A stretch of 64,000 nucleotides of DNA from VRUE01 sp050258095 (GTDB taxonomy: Bacteria; Actinomycetota; Thermoleophilia; Solirubrobacterales; 70-9), in contig JBLMYD010000085.1 of assembly GCA_050258095.1 (NCBI GenBank), positions 1 through 64,000 of the forward strand. Direction: 5' to 3'. This document shows positions 1 to 7,594 of this stretch, one piece after another (the first letter of the stretch is position 1; each line of letters starts with the position of its first letter). A program made the position numbers and the translations under genes. Under the pieces are notes generated by a model. That model saw only the letters and a list, made by a program, of their open reading frames with translations. It made no database searches and had not been told where the DNA came from.

Positions 1-3
1 TCA

Positions 4-33
4 AAGTCGCAGCGCCAATTGGCGCTGCGACTT
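4..33. repeat. Perfect 30-bp palindrome upstream of GT2 gene
   Basis: Two 15-base arms (left arm AAGTCGCAGCGCCAA) meet without a loop and are perfectly complementary. It lies at the window edge, about 50 bases before the glycosyltransferase start. No T-run follows it, so it does not look like a simple rho-independent terminator. It may be the end of a larger palindromic element cut by the window boundary, like the many other inverted repeats in this region. Confidence 0.6.
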
Positions 34-85
34 GTCCGGGCGGGAGGCGCCCTGCAGACCGACCCCCGGGATACGCTGGCAACCC

Positions 86-1069
86 TTGAAGTTGATCGTC
101 CAGATCCCGTGCCTGAACGAGGAGGCCACCCTCCCCGCCACGATCGCCGACGTCCCGCGCCACATCGACGGCATCGACCGGATCGAGCTGCTGGTCGTCG
201 ACGACGGCTCGACCGATCGCACGGTCGAGGTCGCCCGCAAGCACGGCGTCGAGCACATCGTCCGCCTGACCAACAACAAGGGCCTGGCGGCCGGCTTCCA
301 GGCCGGGCTCGACGCCTGCCTCAAGCTCGGCGCCGACGTCGTCGTCAACACCGACGCCGACAACCAGTACCGCGGCGCCGACATCGCGAAGCTGGTGGCG
401 CCGATCCTGGCCGGCGACGCCGACATGGTCGTCGGCGACCGCCAGACCTCCCAGATCGAGCACTTCTCGCCCCAGAAGAAGCGGCTGCAGCGCCTCGGCA
501 GCTGGGTGGTCAGCCGCCTGGCCGGGATCGAGATCGCCGACACGACCTCCGGCTTCCGCGCCTACAACCGCGAGGCCGCCCTCGGTCTGCTCGTCGTCGA
601 CAACTTCACCTACACGCTGGAGAGCCTGATCCAGGCGGGCAAGCAGCTGGTCGCCGTCGACCAGGTCGCGATCGGCACCAACCCGCAGACGCGCGAGTCG
701 CGCCTCTTCGGCTCGACCGGCGCCTACGTGCGCCGCAACGCGCTCTCGATCCTGCGCATCTACGCCCGCTACGAGCCGCTGCGCGTCTTCGCCAGCGCCG
801 GGCTCGTCGTCGCGATCCTCGCCCTCGCCGCCTGGCTGCCCTTCCTGCTCGACTGGATACTCAACGGCGACAGCAGCGGCCACATCCAGTCGCTGATCCT
901 CGGCGCCGTGCTCTTCATCGCCGCGATCCAGCTCGTCGCCCTCGGCGTGATCGGCGACCTGCTCGCCGGCCAGCGGGTGATGACCCAGCGCGTCTACGAG
1001 CGCGTGCGCCGGGTCGAGCTGGCGCTCGACGTGCCGCCTTCCCACTACGAGCGCGGCCGCGAGCGGTGA
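86..1069 (+). CDS. Family 2 glycosyltransferase with C-terminal membrane anchor
   Basis: A polyprenyl-phosphate-type or polysaccharide GT2 enzyme that probably transfers a sugar from a nucleotide or lipid donor at the inner face of the membrane. The N-terminus carries the nucleotide-binding fold with the motif VVDDGSTD near residues 37-44 and a DxD-like NTDADNQY near residue 91. Two hydrophobic segments near residues 237-260 and 270-295 anchor it, an arrangement seen in DPM1/GtrB-like enzymes. The TTG at 86 is chosen because it opens directly onto the first beta strand; an upstream start at 32 would add a basic tail with no family match. The gene ends GTGA, overlapping the start of the flippase by 4 bases, so the two are translationally coupled and probably act in one surface polysaccharide pathway. 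The acceptor is unknown. Confidence 0.85.
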   Translation: MKLIVQIPCLNEEATLPATIADVPRHIDGIDRIELLVVDDGSTDRTVEVARKHGVEHIVRLTNNKGLAAGFQAGLDACLKLGADVVVNTDADNQYRGADIAKLVAPILAGDADMVVGDRQTSQIEHFSPQKKRLQRLGSWVVSRLAGIEIADTTSGFRAYNREAALGLLVVDNFTYTLESLIQAGKQLVAVDQVAIGTNPQTRESRLFGSTGAYVRRNALSILRIYARYEPLRVFASAGLVVAILALAAWLPFLLDWILNGDSSGHIQSLILGAVLFIAAIQLVALGVIGDLLAGQRVMTQRVYERVRRVELALDVPPSHYERGRER

Positions 1070-2508
1070 GCGGCGCCTCGGCCAGCGGCGGGCGGCCCGA
1101 CGGCGCCGCGGTGACCGCGAGCACCGCCGACTACGGCAAGACGGCGAGCTTCCTCGCGATCGGCGTCGGCCTCACCGGCGTCATCACCTACGTCTACTTC
1201 TTCATTGCCTCGCACGTGCTCTCCAAGCCCGACTACGGGCAGATCACGGTGCTCTGGTCGGCCGTCTTCATCACGATCTCGACCCTCTACCGGCCGATCG
1301 AACAGCTGCTCTCCCGCCACATCGCCGAACACACGGTCAAGGGCGAGCCGATCGGCGGCACGATGCGCAACGCGGCGACGATCCAGGCCGGGCTCTCGCT
1401 GCTCTTCGCGGTCCTCGCCCTCGCCCTGCGCGGCCCGATCCAGGACGGCGTGCTCGAGGGCAACGAAACCCTCTACTGGGTCTTCTTCTCCGCCGTCCTC
1501 TTCTACGCTGCCAGCTACTTCGCCCGCGGCTTCCTCGCCGGAGGCAAGCGCTTCGGGCTGTTCACGGCGCTGATCCTCTCCGAATCGTGCTTCCGCACCA
1601 TCTTCGCCGCGCTCGTCGCGATCGGCGTCCTCAGCGGCCAGTCGGCGGTCGCGATCGGCATCGTCGCCGCCCCGGCCCTGAGCCTGGTCGTCGTGCCCGT
1701 TGCATTTCAGCGGAGGGCACGACGACTCTCCCAAAAACCCGACATGTCCTCCGCTTCGCGTCCGGGCATGTCGGGGTCCAATAAAGGACAAGGTGACGAT
1801 GTCTCCGTCTCGATGGCGCACGGCACGGGCTTCGCCGCGGCTGTGCTCGTGATCATGTTCAGCGAACAGGCCTTCCTCAACGCCGGGCCGCTGATCGTGC
1901 GCGGGCTGCAGGGGGCCGCCGCCGCCGGCTTCATCTTCAACGTGCTGATGATCGCCCGGGCGCCGCTGCAGCTCTTCCAGGCGGTCTCGACCAGCATCCT
2001 CCCCCACCTCACCGGCCTGCACACCAGCGAAGAGGAGGGCAGCGAGCGCGAGTTCCACCGCTCGGTGCGCGTGGTCCTGCTCGGCGTCGCCGCCTTCACC
2101 GCGTTCACCGCCCTCGTCGTCCTCGTCGCCGGACCGCAGCTGATGCAGCTCGCCTTCAGCAAGAAGTGGCCCTACGACCGCGGCGGCCTGCTGCTCGTCA
2201 CCTTCGGGATGGGCCTCTACCTCTCCTCGGTCACCGTCAACCAGGCCTGCATCGCCCAGGGACAGGTGCGGCGCGCCGCGGGGCGCTGGATCGCCTGCGC
2301 GCTGCTCTTCATCGGCTGGAACTTCGTGCCGCTGGTCGGCGACGAGTTCCGCCGGGTCGAGCTCGGCTTCCTGCTCGCGGCGGGCGTCCTCTTCGCGCTC
2401 CTCTACCTGATCTACCGCCGGCCGCACGAGCGCGTCGAGGACATCCCCGCCCCCGGCTCGCCCGCGGAGCTCGAGCTGCGCCTGGCGGCAATCGACGACA
2501 ACACCTGA
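1066..2508 (+). CDS. Polysaccharide/lipid flippase-like membrane protein (MOP superfamily)
   Basis: A 480-residue polytopic membrane protein of the O-antigen/teichoic acid exporter type, with about 12-14 hydrophobic helices. It would flip a lipid-linked sugar made by the overlapping GT2 partner. The GTG at 1066 overlaps the GT2 stop and gives a short cytoplasmic N-terminus before the first helix. Residues about 208-237 are unusual: the helix pattern is interrupted by a hydrophilic stretch encoded by two back-to-back DNA hairpins (1687-1775). The reading frame stays open, so the protein carries an extra loop of roughly 30 residues. Its stop codon (2506-2508) lies within the arm of another palindromic element. 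The substrate cannot be told from sequence. Confidence 0.8.
   Translation: MSGASASGGRPDGAAVTASTADYGKTASFLAIGVGLTGVITYVYFFIASHVLSKPDYGQITVLWSAVFITISTLYRPIEQLLSRHIAEHTVKGEPIGGTMRNAATIQAGLSLLFAVLALALRGPIQDGVLEGNETLYWVFFSAVLFYAASYFARGFLAGGKRFGLFTALILSESCFRTIFAALVAIGVLSGQSAVAIGIVAAPALSLVVVPVAFQRRARRLSQKPDMSSASRPGMSGSNKGQGDDVSVSMAHGTGFAAAVLVIMFSEQAFLNAGPLIVRGLQGAAAAGFIFNVLMIARAPLQLFQAVSTSILPHLTGLHTSEEEGSEREFHRSVRVVLLGVAAFTAFTALVVLVAGPQLMQLAFSKKWPYDRGGLLLVTFGMGLYLSSVTVNQACIAQGQVRRAAGRWIACALLFIGWNFVPLVGDEFRRVELGFLLAAGVLFALLYLIYRRPHERVEDIPAPGSPAELELRLAAIDDNT
1687..1775. repeat. Double-hairpin palindromic insert inside the flippase gene
   Basis: Two adjacent inverted repeats: 1687-1698 with 1715-1726 (12 bp perfect, GTCGTCGTGCCC) and 1738-1746 with 1767-1775 (CCCGACATG arms). 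The encoded residues are hydrophilic and basic, unlike the flanking membrane helices. The insert keeps the reading frame open. Its location inside a coding gene parallels the elements in rsmB, pheT and the DUF3866 gene. Confidence 0.65.
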
Positions 2509-2606
2509 GGCCGTCTGAGCGGCGCACGGGCAGCGTCCTCGGTCGCTCACGTGCAGAGCACGCTTCGCTCCCTGTGTCCTTGCCCTGCTTGCTCAGGCGG
2601 CCTCAG
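2505..2606. repeat. Palindromic element, family E copy 1 (between convergent stops)
   Basis: Outer arms 2505-2520 and 2591-2606 are complementary over 16 bases with one mismatch. The core carries GCAGAGCACGCTTCGCTCCC, the reverse complement of the core at 59204-59304. The left arm contains the stop codon of the flippase and the right arm contains the stop codon of the channel gene on the opposite strand. Related copies: 13269-13367, 22530-22655, 59204-59304. Confidence 0.85.
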
Positions 2607-3690
2607 GGCGGGCCAGCTGGGCCTCGAGTTTCTCCAGAGCCGCCGTTTCGCCGATCGCGACGACGACGTCCCCGGCGCCGAGGATGGTGTTGCCCGGCGG
2701 CTCCGGTTCGACCCCGCCGCCGCCGCGGCGCAGGGCGACCACCAGCGCCTCGCCGCGCACTTCGTCGATCCGCTTGCCGGACGCCTCGCAGTCCGAGGTC
2801 ACCTCGATCTCCTCCATCCGGTACTCGGGGGCGACGTCGACGACGCCGGTCACCTGCGGGTGCAGGGCGAAGCGGACCATCTGCGAGCCGCTCGTCTTGT
2901 AGGGGGAGACGATGCGATCGGCGCCGGCGCGGCGCAGCTTGCTTTCGGAGTCCTCGACGCTGGCGCGGGCGACGATCGTGATGTCGGAGCGCAGCTCGCG
3001 CGCGGTCAGCGTGATGAAGATGTTTTCGGCGTCGGAGTCGACGCAGGCCATGATCCCGGCGGCGCGCATGATCCCGGCGCTGCGCAGCACCTCGTCGTCG
3101 GAGGGCGAACCCTCGACGAAGGGGGCGCCCATCGCTTCCGCGTGCTCGCGCGTCTCCTCGGGGTTGTTGTCGAGCACGACGAACTCGCGCCCGGCGGCGC
3201 GCAGGTCGCGAGCCGCCTGGCGGCCGACGCGGCCGAAGCCGCAGATCACGATGTGGTCCCGCATCGACTCGATCTTCCTCAACACCCTTCTCTCCTCGAG
3301 CAGGCCGGAGAGGTGGCCCGCGACGAAGAACTCGGTGACGGTGACGAGAGCGTAGAAGAGGGTACCCACGCCGAAGACGATCAGCAGCACCTTGAGGATC
3401 TGGCCGCCGGCTCGCGTCGGCTCCGGGATCGAGCCGACGGTGGCGACCGTGTCGAGCGCCCAGACGAAGCCGTAGCCGACCGAGGTGCCTTCGGTGACCA
3501 TGTAGCCGACAGTGCCGAGCAGGAGCAGGGCGAGGATCGCCAGGCCCAGCATCGCCAGGCGCTCGACCAGCTCCAGCACCTGGCGGCGCAGCGCGGCCTG
3601 CGAGCCGCCGAGGCCGGGGTGGTCGGCGATCCGGCGCAGGCCCGTGCGGCTCGCCGAGAAGCGGGGCAGCGGATCGGTGCGCTTGGCCAC
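2593..3690 (-). CDS. Two-helix potassium channel-like protein with RCK domains
   Basis: A 365-residue ion-channel-type protein. The N-terminal part has two membrane helices (about residues 45-62 and 95-117) flanking a pore helix, followed by an RCK/TrkA-N domain with the Rossmann motif GFGRVGRQ and a TrkA-C domain near residues 265-350. This is the MthK/Kch layout, in which the cytoplasmic gating ring binds nucleotide or cations. The pore loop reads DTVATVGSIPEP, where potassium channels normally have TVGYGD, so the second filter tyrosine and glycine are missing; ion selectivity is therefore uncertain. GTG start at 3690. The last residues and stop codon are encoded within a palindromic element shared with the convergent flippase gene. 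Thirteen bases separate it from rpe upstream, so it may be the tail of that operon. Confidence 0.8.
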   Translation of the reverse strand: MAKRTDPLPRFSASRTGLRRIADHPGLGGSQAALRRQVLELVERLAMLGLAILALLLLGTVGYMVTEGTSVGYGFVWALDTVATVGSIPEPTRAGGQILKVLLIVFGVGTLFYALVTVTEFFVAGHLSGLLEERRVLRKIESMRDHIVICGFGRVGRQAARDLRAAGREFVVLDNNPEETREHAEAMGAPFVEGSPSDDEVLRSAGIMRAAGIMACVDSDAENIFITLTARELRSDITIVARASVEDSESKLRRAGADRIVSPYKTSGSQMVRFALHPQVTGVVDVAPEYRMEEIEVTSDCEASGKRIDEVRGEALVVALRRGGGGVEPEPPGNTILGAGDVVVAIGETAALEKLEAQLARPEAA

Positions 3691-3702
3691 CGGGAGCCCC
3701 GC

Positions 3703-4389
3703 TCAGGCGGCGCCCGCCGCTTGAGCGATCTCGGCGTAGGCGACGCCCGGCTCGTCGGCGCCGAAGACGGCCGAGCCGGCGACGAAGAGCGAGGCGCCGG
3801 CCGCGGCGACCGAGCCGGCCGTGGTCGCGTCGATGCCGCCGTCGACCTCGATCCGCGCGCCGCCGACCAGCGGTGCCAGCCGCGAGACCTTGTCGGGCGA
3901 GCCCGCGATGAAGGACTGGCCGCCCCAGCCGGGGTTGACCGTCATGCAGAGGACGAGATCGGCGAGGTCGCGCAGCTCGGAGACGGCCTCGGCCGGGGTG
4001 CCCGGGTTGATCGCGATCCCGGCCAGGCAGCCGAGGTCGCGGATCGCGGCCAGGGTGCGGTTGGCGTGCGGCGTCGCCTCCTCGTGGAAGGTGATCGAGT
4101 CGGCGCCGGCTTCGGCGAAGGCCTCGATCTGGCGCTCGGGCCGCTCGATCATCAGGTGGACGTCGAGAGCCCCGCCGGCAGCGTGGACCCGGTCGGCGAT
4201 CGAGGCGGCGACCAGCGGCCCGATCGTGATCGGCGGCACGAAGTGGCCGTCCATCACGTCGAAGTGGATCACCCGCGCCCCCGCCCCCATCACCTCGTCG
4301 AGCTGCGCGCCGAGGCGGGCGAAGTCGGCCGAGAGGATCGACGGCGCGACCCGCGGCGAGGCGATCAGCTCTGCCATCCGCTCGCTCAT
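3703..4389 (-). CDS. rpe: Ribulose-phosphate 3-epimerase
   Basis: Interconverts ribulose 5-phosphate and xylulose 5-phosphate in the pentose phosphate pathway. The 228-residue protein shows the family signatures in order: PSILSADF near the N-terminus, HFDVMDGHFVP with metal-binding His and Asp, DVHLMI, the MTVNPGWGGQSF active-site strand, and EVDGGI with the second catalytic Asp. It is full length for the family. It lies downstream of rsmB and a zinc-ribbon gene on the same strand, the same rsmB-rpe order found in mycobacteria. Confidence 0.97.
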   Translation of the reverse strand: MSERMAELIASPRVAPSILSADFARLGAQLDEVMGAGARVIHFDVMDGHFVPPITIGPLVAASIADRVHAAGGALDVHLMIERPERQIEAFAEAGADSITFHEEATPHANRTLAAIRDLGCLAGIAINPGTPAEAVSELRDLADLVLCMTVNPGWGGQSFIAGSPDKVSRLAPLVGGARIEVDGGIDATTAGSVAAAGASLFVAGSAVFGADEPGVAYAEIAQAAGAA

Positions 4390-4402
4390 GAGTGCCCCCG
4401 TG

Positions 4403-4657
4403 TCACACCGGCCTCAGCATCGAGTGTTCGCAGGATTGACAGGTCATGTCCTCGGTGGAGCTCATCCGGGCGATGGTCTGGTGCTCGCCGCAGTTGGGGC
4501 ACTGCGAGACGAGCTCGAAGCGGCGCAGACAGTACACGCAGCGGAAGCGGCCGGGCAGCTGCGTCGGTCGCAGCCACGGCTCGCCGCAGCCGGGACACCG
4601 CGCCCGCTTCATCAACTTGCCGGCCTCCTCACCGGTCTCGCTCATCCTGCGCATCAT
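4403..4657 (-). CDS. Small double zinc-ribbon protein
   Basis: About 84 residues with three CxxC knuckles (CPGC, CVYC, CPNC) and a final CQSC, giving two probable zinc ribbons and no other domain. A strong GGAGGAG ribosome binding site precedes tandem ATGs at 4657 and 4654, so a start there is preferred over one further upstream. The start lies inside the 3' end of rsmB, an overlap of about 29 bases, indicating operon membership. Small zinc-ribbon proteins of this kind often contact RNA, ribosomes or RNA polymerase, but the function here is unknown. Confidence 0.7.
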   Translation of the reverse strand: MMRRMSETGEEAGKLMKRARCPGCGEPWLRPTQLPGRFRCVYCLRRFELVSQCPNCGEHQTIARMSSTEDMTCQSCEHSMLRPV

Positions 4658-5972
4658 CGCTCCTCCACCGGCTGATGAAAAAGCCGGTGGTGCGATCACG
4701 GTCCGGGCGCAGCTGCATCGTCTCCCCCTCGCCGGCGATCTCCTCGTTCTCGCGGCGACTGATCGTGCAGGTCGAGTAGACCAGGGTGCCGCCGGGCCGC
4801 AGCGCTTCGCGCCCCCGCTGCAGCAGCTCGGTCTGCACCTCGACGAGGCGGTCGATCGCGGCCGGGGACTTGCGCCAGCGGGCGTCGGGCCGCGAGGCGA
4901 GCGCGCCGAGGTCCGAGCAGGGCGCGTCGATCAGCACCCGGTCGAAGCCGGGCGCCATCCCCGGGTTCGTCGCGTCGGCCTCGATCACGGTGACGCTGCG
5001 CAGGCCGAGGCGCCGCGCCTGGTCGGCGACTTCGGCCGCGCGCCCGGGATCGCTCTCGACCGAGATCACCTCGCCACGGTCGGCCATCCGCTCGGCGATC
5101 TGGCCGGTCTTGATCCCCGGCCCGGCGCAGAGGTCGAGGACGTGCTCGCCCGGCTGCGGGTCGAGCATCTCGACCACAGCAGCAGACCCACGACTTTGCG
5201 GGGTCAGCTCCCCGGCCGCGACCAGCTCCGGCACGAGGTCGCCGGTCGGTCCCTCGAGGACGATCATCTCCCCCGTCTCCATTCCGGTGCGCCTTATGGA
5301 CCCATGGGGTCCATAAGGCGCACCGGAAGCAGCGGAGCGGGCAGAAATACCCGCCTCGAGGAGCCGCTCAACCATGAAATCGGGTTGAGCGACCAAGGTA
5401 TTGACGCGAAATGCCCGCTCCGGCGGCTCGTTGCAGGCGGCGAGCAGCGAGCGGGCGTCGTCGGGGCCGAGCTCGCGCCACCACATCTGCGCCAGCCAGA
5501 GCGGCGCCGAGTGAGCGACCGCGGCGGCCTCGGGCGTCGAGTCGTCGGCGAGCAGCGTTTCGCGCAACGCCTCGCGCTCGCGCGCCGCCCGCCGCAGGAC
5601 CGCGTTGACGAAGCCCGCGGCGTGCGCGGCGCCGGCGCCCTTGACCAGCTCCACGGCCTGGTCGACGGCGGCGTGGTCGGGGGTCGCGTCGGCGAAGAGC
5701 AGCTCGTAGGCGCCGAGTCGCAGCGCCGCGAGGACGGGCGGGTCGAGCCGCCGCAGCGGCCGGTCGGCGAGTCGCTCGAGCGCGGCGTCGATCGTGCCGC
5801 GCCGCTGCACCGTGCCGAAGGCGAGCCGCTGGGCCTGGGCGCGCTCGCGGCCCTCGCTGCCGGACTGCTCGGCTGCCTCGCGGAAGGCGCGCTCGGTGTG
5901 GGCGTCGCCCTCGAAGGTCGCCCGGATCGTCGCGAAGGCGAGCCGGCGGGCCGGAGATACGTCCGCGCTCAC
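4629..5972 (-). CDS. rsmB: 16S rRNA (cytosine-967 C5) methyltransferase
   Basis: A 447-residue enzyme that methylates C967 of 16S rRNA using SAM. The N-terminal NusB-like RNA-binding domain spans about residues 1-150. The catalytic domain follows, with the SAM-binding DLCAGPGIKTGQIAE, the DAPCSDLG motif and the catalytic YSTCTI, so both conserved cysteines are present. The GTG at 5972 overlaps the fmt stop by 4 bases. Residues about 215-230 are encoded by a perfect 22-bp-arm palindrome that keeps the frame. It falls between the NusB-like region and the SAM-binding core, probably in a surface loop. The enzyme looks intact otherwise. Part of the priA-def-fmt-rsmB block known from actinobacteria. 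Confidence 0.95.
   Translation of the reverse strand: MSADVSPARRLAFATIRATFEGDAHTERAFREAAEQSGSEGRERAQAQRLAFGTVQRRGTIDAALERLADRPLRRLDPPVLAALRLGAYELLFADATPDHAAVDQAVELVKGAGAAHAAGFVNAVLRRAAREREALRETLLADDSTPEAAAVAHSAPLWLAQMWWRELGPDDARSLLAACNEPPERAFRVNTLVAQPDFMVERLLEAGISARSAASGAPYGPHGSIRRTGMETGEMIVLEGPTGDLVPELVAAGELTPQSRGSAAVVEMLDPQPGEHVLDLCAGPGIKTGQIAERMADRGEVISVESDPGRAAEVADQARRLGLRSVTVIEADATNPGMAPGFDRVLIDAPCSDLGALASRPDARWRKSPAAIDRLVEVQTELLQRGREALRPGGTLVYSTCTISRRENEEIAGEGETMQLRPDRDRTTGFFISRWRSDDAQDERDR
5282..5328. repeat. Palindromic element family A inside rsmB
   Basis: Arms 5282-5303 and 5307-5328 are perfectly complementary over 22 bases with a 3-base loop; the arm begins TTCCGGTGCGCCTTATGGAC. 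It is read in frame by rsmB. A second copy lies at 49518-49564 inside the DUF3866 gene, where it is read in a different frame. Confidence 0.9.
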
Positions 5973-6874
5973 AGCTTCGGCAGGGCGTGGCCGCGCAGGT
6001 AGGCGTCGGCGGCCATCGGCTTGCCGCCCGGCGGCTGGACGACGTCGAGTCGCAGCGCCCCCCGCCCGCAGCCGAGGAGCATCGCGCCCCACTCGGCGCG
6101 CACCTCGCCCTTCTTCACGCCGACGTCGACGGGACGGGCGCGCCGCACGCCGAGTCGCTCGCCGCCGCCCGTCTCGAGGTAGGCGCCGATGTGCGGGGTC
6201 AGGGCGCGCACCGCGCGCGCCAGCTCCTCGGCGGGACGACTGGGGTCGAGGCGCCGGTCGGCCGTCTCGATCTTCTCGGCGTAGGTCGCCGCGGCGTCGT
6301 CCTGCTCCTCGAACTCGAGCTCTCCCTTCGCCAGCAGGTCGAGCGCCCGCACCAGCAACTCCCCGCCCCGCTCGGCGAGCTTCGCCGAGAGCGCCTCGAA
6401 GTCGTCCTCGGCGTCGACGGTCAGCTCCTCGCGGAGGGCGACGGGACCCGAGTCGAGCCCCGCGGTCACCCTCATCACGCTCACCCCCGTGCGCTCGTCG
6501 CCGGCCATCAGCGAGCGCTCGATCGGCGCCGCCCCGCGCCAGCGCGGCAGCAGCGAGGGATGGACGTTGAGCAGCGGCCACTCGGAGAGCAGCGGCTCGC
6601 GGACGATCTGGCCGAAGGCGCAGACGGCGACGGCCTCGGGCCGGGCGGCGCGGATCCGCTCCAGCGCGGCGTCCTCGTTGACGTTCCCGGTCTGCAGCAG
6701 CTCGATCCCCAGCGCGCCCGCGGCCTCGGCCGCGGGCGGCGGCTGGGTGCGCCGGCCGCGCCCCCTCGGGCGGTCCGGCGGCGTCACCGCGAGCGCGGGT
6801 CGGTGGGGGGAAGCGGCGAGACGGCGCAGGACGTCCGCGGCGAACTCCGAGGTGCCGAGGTAGACGGTCCTCAC
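5969..6874 (-). CDS. fmt: Methionyl-tRNA formyltransferase
   Basis: Formylates initiator Met-tRNA with 10-formyl-THF before translation initiation. The 301-residue protein starts at GTG 6874 (VRTVYLGTSEFA), overlapping the def stop by 4 bases. The formyl-transfer domain holds the catalytic NVHPSLLPRWRGAAPI region and the GVSVM/D pair, and the C-terminal OB-like tRNA-binding domain is complete. def, fmt and rsmB form a coupled string; def acts on the product of fmt after translation. Confidence 0.96.
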   Translation of the reverse strand: MRTVYLGTSEFAADVLRRLAASPHRPALAVTPPDRPRGRGRRTQPPPAAEAAGALGIELLQTGNVNEDAALERIRAARPEAVAVCAFGQIVREPLLSEWPLLNVHPSLLPRWRGAAPIERSLMAGDERTGVSVMRVTAGLDSGPVALREELTVDAEDDFEALSAKLAERGGELLVRALDLLAKGELEFEEQDDAAATYAEKIETADRRLDPSRPAEELARAVRALTPHIGAYLETGGGERLGVRRARPVDVGVKKGEVRAEWGAMLLGCGRGALRLDVVQPPGGKPMAADAYLRGHALPKL

Positions 6875-7512
6875 GCCGTCGTTTTCGGCTCGCGATGCTC
6901 GCCGGGCTCGGCCGGTGCCCTCTCGTCCTCCAGCGCGGGGCTGTAGGTGCCGCCCTCGCGCAGGGCGCGAAGCGCTCCCTTGCGCTGGGCGCGCGGTGCG
7001 CGGTCGAGGATCAGGACGCCGTCGAGGTGATCGATCTCGTGCTGCAGCACGCGCGCCTCCAGCCCCGACGCCTCGATCGTCACCGGCTCGCCCTCGGCGT
7101 CGAGGCCGCCGACGCGAGCGTGCAGCGCCCGCTCGACGTCCATCGAGACGCCGGGCAGGCTGAGGCAGCCCTCCTCGGCGACGACGAGCTCGCCGGAGAG
7201 CCACTCGACCTCGGGGTTGAGGAGGGTGGTCGACTCGCTGTCATGCCCGGCCTGGAAGACGAGCAGGCGGCGCAGTATGCCGAGCTGGGTCGCGGCGAGG
7301 CCGACGCCCATGCCGTCGCGCATGATGCCGATCATCCGCTCGACCTCGGCCCGCAGCTCGGGGCCGAAGTCGCGCACGGGCGAAGCCTTGCTCTTCAGCA
7401 CCGGGTCGCCGAACTTGACCACCTGCGCGAGCGCCGCTTCGCGACGCTCGGCCAGCTCGGCTTCGAGCGCCTCGCGCTCGGTTTCGTCCTTGGTGTCGGT
7501 GTGCTCGCTCAT
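6871..7512 (-). CDS. def: Peptide deformylase
   Basis: Removes the N-formyl group from nascent proteins. All three metalloprotease motifs are present: GVGLAATQ, EEGCLSLPG with the metal-binding Cys, and QHEIDHLDG with HExxH. At 213 residues it is a little long because of an acidic, charged N-terminal extension and a C-terminal tail. The ATG at 7512 (MSEHTDTK) is the start; further upstream the frame would run into a palindromic repeat. Coupled to fmt through a GTGA overlap. Confidence 0.95.
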   Translation of the reverse strand: MSEHTDTKDETEREALEAELAERREAALAQVVKFGDPVLKSKASPVRDFGPELRAEVERMIGIMRDGMGVGLAATQLGILRRLLVFQAGHDSESTTLLNPEVEWLSGELVVAEEGCLSLPGVSMDVERALHARVGGLDAEGEPVTIEASGLEARVLQHEIDHLDGVLILDRAPRAQRKGALRALREGGTYSPALEDERAPAEPGEHREPKTTA

Positions 7513-7546
7513 GAGATCGATTTTATGGACTGCGCCACCCCGCCGA

Positions 7547-7592
7547 CGTGCCTCCTCTTGGGGGTCATCATGGGTACCCAACTGGAGGCACG
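7547..7592. repeat. Palindromic element between priA and def
   Basis: Arms 7547-7562 and 7577-7592 (CGTGCCTCCTCTTGGG against its near complement) surround a short centre. It fills most of the 82-base gap between the priA stop and the def start and ends two bases before the priA stop codon. No second copy was noticed in the window. Confidence 0.7.
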
Positions 7593-7594
7593 CC

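Noticed and set aside
19..1065. Long plus-strand frame extending upstream of the flippase
   Set aside because: It is an Arg/Pro-rich shadow of the GT2 gene in another frame. The flippase protein similarity begins at GTG 1066.
2551..4779. 742-codon plus-strand frame
   Set aside because: Runs antisense to the channel, rpe and rsmB genes, with composition typical of antisense frames in GC-rich DNA. No domain is recognisable.
5969..7204. Longer fmt start inside def
   Set aside because: The extra residues are an out-of-frame reading of def; GTG 6874 with a 4-base overlap fits the family start.
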